Assembly: GCA_022925895.1 (NCBI GenBank) | Contig: JAKSYS010000412.1 | Location: 1-55,020, forward strand | Source of the DNA: Fragilaria crotonensis | Taxonomy: Eukaryota > Bacillariophyta > Fragilariophyceae > Fragilariales > Fragilariaceae | DNA length: 55,020 bases | Direction: 5' to 3' | Shown here: positions 41,863 through 51,878 of the stretch, piece by piece | How positions within the stretch are numbered: position 1 is the stretch's first letter | How the letters are laid out: each line of letters opens with the position of its first letter | The notes under the pieces: generated by a model | The model's input: only the letters and a program-made list of their open reading frames with translations | What the model was told of the DNA's origin: nothing | Database searches by the model: none | Position numbers and translations under genes: made by a program

Positions 41863-43221
41863 TCACATTCGCCGCAACCGCATGCACTTTGCGATCACGT
41901 TCGTCCACTCGAGCCGTCGTGCCCATGGGATTGATTTCCTGGCATACTCATTCGGGAACAATTCGCACTGTGCCTTTTGCATCATCAGGGCGTCGACAAG
42001 AGTCAGAGCCATCATAGCTTCCACCATGGGAACCGCGCGAGGCAATACACATGGATCATGTCTCCCCTTCCCGCGGAGCTCAACCTCTTGGCCGTCGCGG
42101 GTTACCGTGTTCTGAAGAAGGACAAGTGGCACGCAAGAGAATGTCAGAAAAGGCGCACGCACACAAGTAGTGAATGTCCATACAAGTGGCTTACCTGTAG
42201 TTGTCCAATCGTAGATGTCGGTTTGAAAGCTACATGAATGACAATGTTTTCTCCGTTGCTGATTCCACCCTGAATACCACCAGATCGATTAGTCTCGTTC
42301 GAGTCGCTCCAGTTACTGGATCAACATAGAATTCGTCATTATGATCTTTCCTGTCAGCAGGGTTCCAGCAAATCCATCTCCAGATTCAAATCCCTTGGCG
42401 GCAGGAATGGACATGCATGCCTTGGCCAAATCGGCCTCAAGCTTGTCAAACACAGGACTTCCCAGTCCAGCCGGGACATTGCGAGCGACGCAGGTCACGA
42501 CACCTCCGATAGAGTTTCCGCTCTTTCTGATTTCATCAATGCGAGAGAGCATTTTCTCTGCTGAAGCAGCATCAGGACATCTCACCATATTGGAGTCCAC
42601 ATCTTCCATCGTAAAAGTATCAACATCTACGTTCTCTGCTTCAATATCTTGAACTTTACTCACATACGCCAAAATCTCAATTCCATTGTACATTGCCAGT
42701 ATCTTGCGCGCAATTGCACCCGCTGCCACACGCCCAATCGTTTCTCGTGCCGACGAGCGTCCACCTCCAGCAATGGCACGAACTCCGTATTTGGCGTCGT
42801 ACGTGGCATCCGCATGGGACGGACGGTATGCCACGTTCATATCATTTTCCAGATAATCTTGAGACCTCTGATCTTGATTGCGGACAACCATGGCGATGGG
42901 TGTGCCTGTCGTAATGCCATCTGGAGTCAAACCGGACATGATTTCGACCGAGTCCGCTTCGTTACGGGGCGTGGTAATTCGAGATTGACCCGGGCGACGG
43001 CGATCCAAGTCGTACTGGACTTCTTCACGGGTGAGGGGAATGCGAGGAGGACAACCATCAAGCGTCACACCGACGCCACCACCATGTGATTCACCCCAAG
43101 TGGAAATGCGGAAGACGCGACCGAACGTGTTGCCAGTTCCCATGAGCAAGAAACTGAGAGAATTGACAGCATTTGGGACGGCAACTAGTAGCAGCAGTAC
43201 AGCGGCCGATGAGTACTTCAT
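41863..43221 (-). CDS. aroC: Chorismate synthase, plastid leader, two frameshifts in the third quarter
   Basis: Exon 1 runs from ATG 43221 to 42195, the intron is 42194–42112 (GTAAGC...TTCAG), and the last exon is 42111–41863. A signal peptide ([21 protein letters not shown]) leads. Chorismate synthase signatures are present: [17 protein letters not shown] near the start, [82 protein letters not shown]. Near the end are [20 protein letters not shown]. Two one-base shifts (about 42340–42352 and 42281–42300) interrupt the stretch EFYVDPVTG...[15 protein letters not shown]; the conserved residues continue in other frames on both sides. The exact C-terminus is unclear because two frames stay open. 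It makes chorismate from EPSP with reduced FMN. The enzyme is essential, so the shifts are probably sequence errors. Confidence 0.93.
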
Positions 43222-43900
43222 TATTAGCAATCCTCTTGGCAATTGTTATGACAACGACAGCACGTCCAGCTGTGGCAAAGAACTGAACATCTGAAAGTCA
43301 GTGTCACTTCTGAACCATCAAATCTATAGACAAACAGACCATTTTGTCTACGTTGAAGAATCTGGCCAAAACGGTCGCACGGCAAGACGATTTGACATTC
43401 ACCTACAATCGGTCGTCGGGGTCGTCGGCTCTCTGTGCGCCTGTATCAGGGTGCTAGTACATTGGTACTACAGTACTGATTGCTACGGAGTACTGAGTAA
43501 TCTCGACGTCTCCGGGTTGGTTCGGATTATCTTGCACCTTCGATGTTACGACATCAACGGTCGACGTATGTACATTGTATTCCGACATGTATACTCGTAT
43601 GCATACTTGTACTCGAGATCTCGTACATACAGAACACGTGTACTGTACAATACACATGGATCATGATAGACAACTGCCAACTGCCCTCATATTGTACTTA
43701 CACCGTGTGCGAGTAGTTTTTATTCTGAAAATCTGGATTTTCGTTGTTCGTCGATCCGATGTCCGATGTGCGTACAGGTGAGAAACATTTGTTTCCTGCC
43801 GACTATATTCTGCATTCTGCACTCTGCATCGAAATCAATTGCATCTTAATGATCCCAGCGACAGAGTTGAACACCGTCCTACTTTGACAATATCCTTACC
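43222..43900. other. Divergent promoter region, GTAC-rich
   Basis: Bases 43450–43680 contain 9 GTAC words. No gene. Confidence 0.6.
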
Positions 43901-45670
43901 ATGATACCTACTACTCATCACAAGAGGCTTTCCTTCAGAATAACTGCGCCTGCAGTAACCCTAGCTGTTGTGCTGCTCTCAGAGTCCTTCCGGTCAACCG
44001 TTGGCTTCATGCCTTCGCCCAGCTTCCGCTACCGTCCCTTCCAGGTTTCGATTCCGGTTGCGTCCACTTCCAAAGATCTGCAGGAACAAGAAACTGTTTC
44101 CAGTGATGGTGATGCCACCAGCATTCCCAAGAAGAGCCCTCTCGATGAGTTCGACGCTCAAATGTCCTTCACCAATTCCTCATTAGAAGATCACTCTCAC
44201 TTGGATCACTGTATTTCCGACAATCTCAGTATCGACCCTGCTTCGATTGAATTTGAGCATTTCTCGGATGAATCTGTAAATGGCGACTACGGTTTTGTCA
44301 AAATGTTTCGTGGATCTGCCAATTACATTGCCAACCATCGCTCGACAACTGCCGTTTACCACATTCCCGGAGGCTTGTTGGAAAAACCAGAAAAATTTCG
44401 TGATTTGATGAATGACATTGCCCTCACGTGGTTGTTGGGGATGAAGATTGTTCTAGTGGCAGGGTGTCGCCATCAAATCGATAAGCGAGTGCCGAATCGT
44501 ACCGCTGTCAATGGAATTTATGTCACCGACAAAGAAACGTTGAGGGTCATTAAGGAAGAAGCGGGATATGTTCGATTTGAAGTGGAACGACAATTGGCCA
44601 GAGCGCTGCGGACACATGGGACGGAAATGGATGGAAACGTTGTCAGTGGAAATTTCTTTTCGGCCCAGCCATTTGGTATCTTGGATGGTGTCGATTACAA
44701 GTTTTCTGGATTTGTTAGGCGAGTGGAAGTTGAGAAGATTCGACGCCTGCATTCGACGAGGGATGTCTGCCTTTTGACTACACTGGGTGTGAGCCCTAGT
44801 GGTGAAGTATTCAATGTCAATTCGGAATCGTTAGCTGCCACTGTCGCGGGTGCCTTGGGAGCATCCAAGATTATTTTCTTCCTGGAGCAACAAGTCCGAT
44901 TGAAGAACAAGGATTTTGGCAACCAAGTCATGTCACTCCGTCACTCCGATGCAAGCAATCTCTTAAAGCATCACAACATTGAGATTCAGAAACGTGGCGC
45001 GGTCCTCGTCAGTCGCAATGAGCCAAGTGACGACAGGGTGTCGAAGACATGCTCATTCGAATTGGCTGGGCCACGTCGGCGTTGGACCAAGGAGTTAAGC
45101 GGGCTCATTTATTGGCCCCCACCCAGGGTGCTTTGTTACAAGAGTTGTACACCCGGGATGGGAGCGGCACACTCGTATCGCGTGATATATACGAAGGTAT
45201 TCGAAGAGCCAACGTTAATGACGTTGTGGGCATCCACGAACTGATTTCACCGCTTATCAAGATGGGAACGCTTGTTGATCGCCCCAAGGCTGTCTTGAAA
45301 AGGATATTGAAAACTACTATGTCTATACAAGAGACAACTTAGTGGTAGCGGACAGCTGCCATTCGAAGATGGCTTTGCCGAAATAGGATGCCTTGTGGTT
45401 CGCAACGAATACCGGAGCGGTGGGAGAGGTGATTCTATGCTTGGATACTTGGAGCGGTTGTGTTTACGACTCGGCGCCACAAAAGTTTTTGTGTTGTCAA
45501 CGCAGACCATGGAATGGTTCATCGAACGAGACTTCCAACAGGTGGAAGTCGATAAATTGCCCCCCAGTAGACAGGCGACGTACAATCATGAGAGGGGGAG
45601 CAAAATTTACATGAAGTTGATCGACAGCGACCGAGAGTTGGACGCCTCTGAATTGTGGTGGAATAGATAA
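43901..45670 (+). CDS. argA: N-acetylglutamate synthase (kinase-like domain plus GNAT), three frameshifts
   Basis: ATG 43901 starts a leader with FRSTVG before FMPSPSFRYR, a plastid motif. The kinase-like domain (residues ~130–380) includes MFRGSANYIANHRSTTAVYHIPGG, GMKIVLVAGCR, VIKEEAGYVRFEVERQL, GNFFSAQPFGILDGVDYK and LTTLGVSPSGEVFNVN. After a one-base shift near 45035 the next frame gives MLIRIGWATSALDQG and SRDIYEGIRRANVNDVVGIHELI, the link into the acetyltransferase. Further shifts near 45305 and 45350 lead to the GNAT core: GQLPFEDGFAEIGCLVV, then RNEYRSGGRGDSMLGYLERL (acetyl-CoA loop) and VLSTQTMEWFIERDFQ. It acetylates glutamate, the first arginine step. A shorter paralogue lacking the GNAT domain is at 30161. 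The same frame-break pattern is seen in chorismate synthase. Confidence 0.9.
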
Positions 45671-46149
45671 AAAAACATCCATGATGAATTATATCGTTTT
45701 GAAACTAGCTCCATCTTCTAGAGACTAGGTTACCGAAATTGTGCGTAAGGTTCTGATGCACGCAGCGCGACTACCATCCCATTTTCATCACCTATGCTTG
45801 CGACCTTGAGCTGTCGTGGTGCCTCACTTGGATTCTGAAGGTGAGAGCGAATGTCGTTCGACAACCACTCACAGTGGTTGCATGAATCCCTTCGAAGGGT
45901 ACGACGCAAAGTAATGTCCGCGCAGATCCTATCAGACTTGGAAGCGGAACTTCATCGTTTGATAGCGACGGTGTTGGCATGTTAATGAGCTAGCCGTCGG
46001 CCACCTCATCATCGTAAATTGGTTGGATGAATCAAGTCACGAGGCAATCGTCGGTACCATTCTACGATGCAGGTGCGATGTCGAAAACATGGTTGCGGAA
46101 CACCATTGGTGTCTTGTAAGTGTCGAAGCGCCCCTGGGAACCGTTGGAA
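45671..46149. other. Intergenic between convergent genes
   Basis: No gene or repeat that I could support. Confidence 0.5.
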
Positions 46150-48280
46150 TCACAATACTCTTGCCAAAGAAGTACGCGCGCCCAAAGAAACCAGGGATAT
46201 GATTTCTCCAACGCTCAAATCCCTAACCACGTCGAGAGAGACTGGTAAGACTCCCGACTTTATCTTGGCCAGTCGCGCCACAAGCTTTCCCCGCACAGCC
46301 GAGCTTGAGCGCAGTGCTCCGTGTACAGCATCATCCGCAAGCAACTCCTTTGGCAGATTAAGCACCAAATCCTCGATTGTCGGGTCGTGGTGCGTTACTT
46401 GACTGCGAATGCTCTCATCGTCTACAATCGCTGGTGACTCATTGAGAAGCCAAGCAAGAAGCTGCTTTTGTAATTCGGGTTCGCGGTTCAGTCTGCAAAC
46501 TTCGGAAATAGCACGACGAATAACCTCTTGGCTCTCTTGTAAGTTCCTCTTCAAGTCTCGTTCTCGCCTAGCAAGATCAGGCGTCCCAACAACGTGAAGC
46601 AAACCTCGTCGATCTGGACCAAATGGAGTTGCCAGTAACTTCCACAGTAAATCACTATCAGAGCGTGCCTGGTCATCGTTTACCAGTCCTCGATCTCCGA
46701 GCATGGCCAGAGCAACAATTTTGAGCGCTGGTTCCATTGCTTCAAATGACGAGAGCAGTGTTTGCACAGATTCGTCCGGTAAGATTGAGTTTTGGAGGCG
46801 TAAATGAGTAACAGTACATATCCCGTGAGCCTTGTCGAGTCTCATCTCAATTCCGTTCTTGCCGCCTTCTAGGAAAGCAGTAGCGATCTCTTGAACAACC
46901 ATTTCCTCTCCCAAGGCAGCTCGGTGCCTCGACACTCGCGCCGAAACGTGAAGTTTCTTCTTCTGACTGTTCCACACGATTTCACTCACGCGATCCAACG
47001 AGCTGGCACGCGCACCACCCACGCCTAACAGCAGACGAGTTACCTCGGCAACATTGGCCAGGGTGGAGTTAACTCATAGGACTTGCCGTTCGGACTTTCA
47101 TCAAGTAGTCGCATCCAGGAAGATCACTGAGGACGTGAAACCAACGCTCGCCATCACCCTGTTGTTCGTACAAGTCAATCAACTCCCGTGTCGCAGTCGG
47201 TGGTAGTCTCGACAAATCAAACGTTCCGGTCGACTCGTCCCACAGGAGTAAATCGAACAACTCGCGCACTGTAACTTCCACGCAATCAGATTTCGGATCA
47301 CCACCGTCGTATCCGTACTTTCCGGGAGCAATGGCAGGCTTGTAGGCGTGCTGAATGGCCATGGAGGCGCACGTCACTTCCAAGGCGCGCGACCATTCCA
47401 CGTGATTCTTGGTGGGCGAGTCGGTCATCAAAACGTCCATCGCACAGGCAATGGAATCTGGAGAGAGAGATTTTGGGTCGAAGGTGTTGGTGGACCACTC
47501 ACGTTGAGCGGTCGGATCATGTCGGAGCGCGTTTCCTAACTCGTCGTCAGTAAGAATGGATCGCTGGGTGATTCTTTCCACTGCCAAAAGAAATTCTAAC
47601 AAGCACGACTTGTCACGACTTATCTCCCAAAGCGCTTTCAGCCAAAGAGGAATAATCAACGATGATGACGCATGACTGCTTTCTTGAGTTTCAGAGGATT
47701 CCACAATCAAGTTTTTCCAGCGCTGCAGTGAGACTCCCGTCCAATTGTCCTGCACATAATTCGATCTGATTCCTTCTGCCCGCAGGATCTCCTCCAGAGC
47801 CACAATGGGTGCGTCAGGTTTTGGCCGAATGGGCAGGTCAGTCGGCAGCGTTGGGTTACTCAGAGCTAACATAGTTCCAATCGTTTGAGGCGTCAGGTGT
47901 CCTGCTGCCATTGATCGTTTTCGTGTCATGCGGACAGGCTGGTGTCGATCGGCTTGAAACAAAAGCTGCGTGGCGAGTTTGGCGGGTGTAGTCAACTTTG
48001 TGGTCGTGAAAGTCGAAAGGTTCTGCGAAGCCAGGACTGTTCCAATTCTGAACAAATTTCCACAAAATGGTGAGCTTTCCATTGCTGCGCCAAGACACGG
48101 AGATAAGTGTTTCCAGCCTGGCGCGAGGATCTGAGACGTCTCGATGAGGTGAGCATGAGTCAAAGTTCGATCCTTTGATTTCTTGGTCAGTTCAGATGAT
48201 GAGGACAAGCTGCGAATTGGGATCAACAACATTGCTGATTGTCTTCGGCGGCACGAGCGATTCCAAGCATTTCGATACAT
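46150..48280 (-). CDS. Unrecognised protein of about 700 residues, two frameshifts, mitochondrial-type leader
   Basis: ATG 48280 opens 403 codons. A frame beginning near 47060 gives another ~290 codons to 46150. Between them (47055–47105) the reading SPNGKSYELTP followed by TLANVAEVTRLLLGVGG runs through two other phases, so two one-base shifts join everything into one protein of about 709 residues. The start (MYRNAWNRSCRRRQSAMLLIPIRSLSSSS) is Arg/Ser-rich like a mitochondrial presequence. Visible segments are GDGERWFHVLSDLPGCDYL, GGARASSLDRVSEIVW and a Leu-rich helical C-terminal half (LKIVALAMLGDRGL, QKQLLAWLL). I do not recognise the family. The transposon at 48310 lies only 28 bases upstream of its ATG. 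Confidence 0.65.
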
Positions 48281-48385
48281 GATGATGTTTCAATTGATGA
48301 ATCGTAGTACAGCTGGTTTTCTGTTCTAAAATCCGGGCGCACGTCCCAGTATTAATTCTACGCTAGACCGATTTCACTGCCAATA

Positions 48386-48393
48386 TGACGTCA
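48386..48393. promoter_or_regulatory. TGACGTCA CRE-type palindrome inside the transposon end
   Basis: A perfect 8-base CRE/bZIP site inside the left end of the right transposon, 106 bases upstream of the ATG of the gene at 48280. The left copy of the transposon carries it too. In diatoms TGACGT is the core of CO2/cAMP-responsive elements. Function at this place is inferred only from position. Confidence 0.4.
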
Positions 48394-48474
48394 CGAGGGC
48401 GGGACTTTGTCGTGTTGGAAGCAAGGCTTCCACAATGAGATTTTCAAGCCGTCGTTTGCAACATTTCCATTCTA

Positions 48475-48549
48475 ATCTATAGATTTACCTCCTGCAGTCA
48501 CCTTCCTATGTAACTCAGTGAACCTACTGTTGGTGATAAATCTATAGAT
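48475..48549. repeat. Subterminal inverted repeat of the transposon
   Basis: ATCTATAGATTTA (48475–48487) and TAAATCTATAGAT (48537–48549) are perfect 13-base inverted arms 49 bases apart, each containing the palindrome ATCTATAGAT. The left copy has the same pair. This is a plausible transposase-binding or promoter structure. Confidence 0.6.
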
Positions 48550-48734
48550 ACAATGGTTGACAAAGGTAAATATGCTATTTTGACTGATGCCGTCATGCTA
48601 CTTCGAACAGACATCACGTATGGTCCGAGATTGTCAAATTGCTGGCTTCCTGCATCAACTTGGGCTGAAGCTTTAGGAGATTTGATGTCAATGCGTCCCT
48701 TGGCGTCATTGATGTAAGAAGGTTCAATACAGGG

Positions 48735-51734
48735 ATGTCCAAGTCGGCTTCTTTCGGAGAATTGATGCACCGATTTGATGGATCAAACACAACAGGAGTG
48801 TTCAGAGTCACATACAAGAACACATTCTATTACTACTTCACAGAGAAATCAAGGCAGATACGGTACCCATGTCCACTTAACAGTGCATGGAACGAAAAAG
48901 TAATGGAAGCAGCCGCAAATGTGCTAGTCATTCCAAGCACAAGATCAAGACCCGCTCTCGACACAATGATAACTACACCTGTCAACACGGAGGCTACAAC
49001 GGGAGGAAGGATCGGAGACATTGTTGAGCAATCACCGAGCAAACGAGCAAGGATAGGAGATACTGGTGCGGCCGCTGTAATGATTGCTGCTGATGCTTCT
49101 AGCTCAAGTTACTGGCCATGTAGCCCAGAGGCATACCGAGTGTTCAAACCACCAAAGAAACATGGGACAACGAATTGCGAGGATGGGAATGATACTGATT
49201 TCGATTCTGAAACTCCAATGGAAGCACTTCAGAGAAGGATTGTACTGCTTCAAAGCGTTCATGAGGAAGAAAATAATTGGAGGAATGTTGTGCAAGGTAG
49301 AGATATCGACAACGTGTGTACCAAAGCTGAGATATGCGCTGTCAGGCAAAGGGCGACGTTTCTTTGTTATGCGTACCGATTGGCTCTTGCAAAATGAATG
49401 AATGGACGTGGCAAGACTGTTGCACTGAATCTTGTAAGGTATTGAACACTGTTGGTATGACGCAAGCAACCTTCTATAAAACCATCGCAAATTGGAACAT
49501 TGTGTTCCGTAATTTTGAATGCTTCCCAAACCCAAACTTGTCTGTTCAGTGTGGGAAACGACCTCTTCCTCGAGTTCTCGAAGTGTTTCCATGCGCAAAG
49601 GAGCAGATTGTTGCATTTGGCGTCGAGAACTTGTCACATCTTTCAATTGAAGCAGTCTATCAATTCGTTCATTCGTCTGTAATCCCAAGGCTGGCTGCGT
49701 TGTGGAAACGTGAATCGGTAGTAGACGAAGATACTGCAGAAACGTCAACATTGAGTACAAGTACTACAGCCATTAATCCTACTAGCAATCCTGTCGATGT
49801 CGATCAAGATGAGGATGATATTGCGCTATTCCTTCGCGCACATAGACTTAAAAACATGAGCTTCACAACAGCATGGCGCTGGATGCGATTACTCGGATTC
49901 AAGTATGATACGAGAAGGAAGAGCTTCTACGTCGATGGCCATGAACGTGAAGATGTTGTCGCACATCGAAATGCATTCTGCAAGAACTACCTTACCGTGC
50001 TTGAGCCACGTTGTCGGCGTTGGATTCAGCTTCCACTCAGTGAAGCTGCTACGATCAAGACCTTAGACACAGATTTCGGACATCATTACTATGATATTAT
50101 ATCTGATGAGACTCGGGTTGAGTTTCACGTTGACTATTGGAAGAATTGCATATCAAGAATCAAAAGGGGAGAAGAGGCAGCGCGAGATGTTGAAGCAAAA
50201 CAAGCATACGAGTGTCATCATCAGTCAGGCCCTTGATGATTATTGGTCAAGATGAGTCTGTCTTCGCGCAGTATCTACTGTCCTCCAAACAATGGGTTGG
50301 GCCAAAGGACAAGTGCCACTTCTGCCCAAGTCGGAGGGCGATGGGTATATGCTTTCTGCGTTCGTGTCACGCGAATTCGGCTTTGGCAGGCAGATGACAG
50401 AGGATGAGTTACAAAGAGTGAATATGGCAAGGCAAACAGCAGCTCTCGGCGGTGGAAATTACCTCGATACAACAGCTGCGATGGAAATCTTGGGAACAAC
50501 GAGGAAGCCGATTTTGTTGGAATCCCCTTCGTAAAATACTTGTTCATCGGAATCAATAATCAGGGTTATTGGAATTCATACCACATGAGTCTTCAGCTTG
50601 AGGATGTGGTTGATTGCCTACGAATCCTATATCCAAGCTTCGATTTTGTATTTTTGTTCGATCATTCTCAGGGACACGCTCGCAAACGTGATGGTGCACT
50701 CAGTGCGATCAACATGCAAAAGAACTTTGGAGGATCAAAACAGCAGATGAGAGACACAGTCATAATGTCACAAGAGGGTTATCTGGGCACACACTCACCA
50801 ACCCTGGGCATCGGAGACACACAGTCAATGGTATTCAATACTGACGACTGTGGCCCATGGTATTTGACACCAGAGCAACGTGACTTACAACGTCATGATC
50901 GAATAATGGGGAAAAGAAGCAAGCCAATTGAAAAACAAAGAAGACCCTTCTTGAAGAGCTCAACGAAAAGGGTGTGACGCTCCAACAAAAACGCGGGTAC
51001 ACTAAAGCCGAACTTCAGGAATTGGCAAGAAACAATTCAATCGAAACTCACAAAGAAGTCGACAAAATCCTATCTGGATGGGAAGGAAAATCTAAAGGCA
51101 TGCTACAAGTTCTGTGGGAAAGAGGACTGATTGATCCAAGTGAGTTAGATAAATACACTGTCGACGGAAAGAAAGACACAATTTCAGGAAGATTGACTTA
51201 CGGTATTCCCTACGCCATCTCATCGCAGAGTGTGCTGATTTCAAGGATGAGGAAACGGCACTTCAGTACCTTGGATCTCAGCTGGGCATCACGGTACTTC
51301 TAACACCAAAGTTCCATGCCGAATTAGCAGGGGAAGGCATTGAATTTTGCTGGGGTCACGCAAAGGCTTTCTACCGACGGGTTCCTGTATCTCAAAAGAG
51401 GGGACGAGAGAATTTCAAACAACTTGTGAGAGATTCAACGTGTTCAATCAAGGAGTTGACCAAAGAAAGGATGGGAAAGTTTGCTTCGAGAGCACGCGCA
51501 TATATTTGTACTTACCATCATCTTTTTGAGAGTCAGCAGAGAATGAGGCAGCAAGGTCGTACCCACAACTTCATCGCCACAAGTATAACAGAAGATCAAG
51601 GACTTCTGTACTCCGAAATCCAACGCCTGATGAAATTGTTCAAGTCTCACAGGTGTGCATTGGACTTCGATCGTGGCTTCGTCAACAGTGCACTCAAAGA
51701 AGCAAAGACAAGAAACGAGGAGGACGAGGTGTGA
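48735..51734 (+). pseudogene. DDE transposase of the right copy, frame-broken
   Basis: The same transposase as in the left copy, read in several frames. The N-terminal part starts at ATG 48735. The HTH/linker follows with VDGHERE (~49935), then GQDESVFAQ (first catalytic Asp, ~50250), LFDHSQGHARK (second Asp, ~50660), GGSKQQMRD, a long insert, and TPKFHAELAGEGIEFCWGHAKAFYRR (third catalytic residue Glu, ~51310–51370), then a helical C-terminus to 51734. These three motifs in this spacing identify the DDE transposase family that is common in fungi and stramenopiles (PKFH.EL..IE..WG..K). It is broken at about 49393, 50210, 50290, 50530 and 51240–51300. About half of the breaks are not shared with the left copy. 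Confidence 0.85.
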
Positions 51735-51878
51735 TCATCATGTCGACAGAGATGGATTTTTATGGTCGCAGGAGACAGCTGCTACTAAAACTTGATAAAG
51801 GATATGGAAATAATATGCGTGCATGGTACGAATTGTACACAACCTACGTTCGGACGCTTCAACGAAAAACCAGCTGTA

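Larger units (their letters stand above)
48310..51876 (+). mobile_element. Tc1/mariner-like DDE transposon, complete right copy (3567 bp)
   Basis: It begins CAGCTGGTTTTC (48310) and ends GAAAAACCAGCTG (51876). These ends are inverted repeats, with 11 perfect bases and scattered matches further in. It is flanked on each side by TA (48308–48309 and 51877–51878), the target duplication of the Tc1/mariner/IS630 group. The plus strand carries the transposase. A second, oppositely oriented copy lies at 1–2895. Confidence 0.92.

Noticed and set aside
45035-45350. Programmed frameshifting in the NAGS gene
   Set aside because: Three shifts within 320 bases, none with a slippery heptamer and following structure, fit base errors better.
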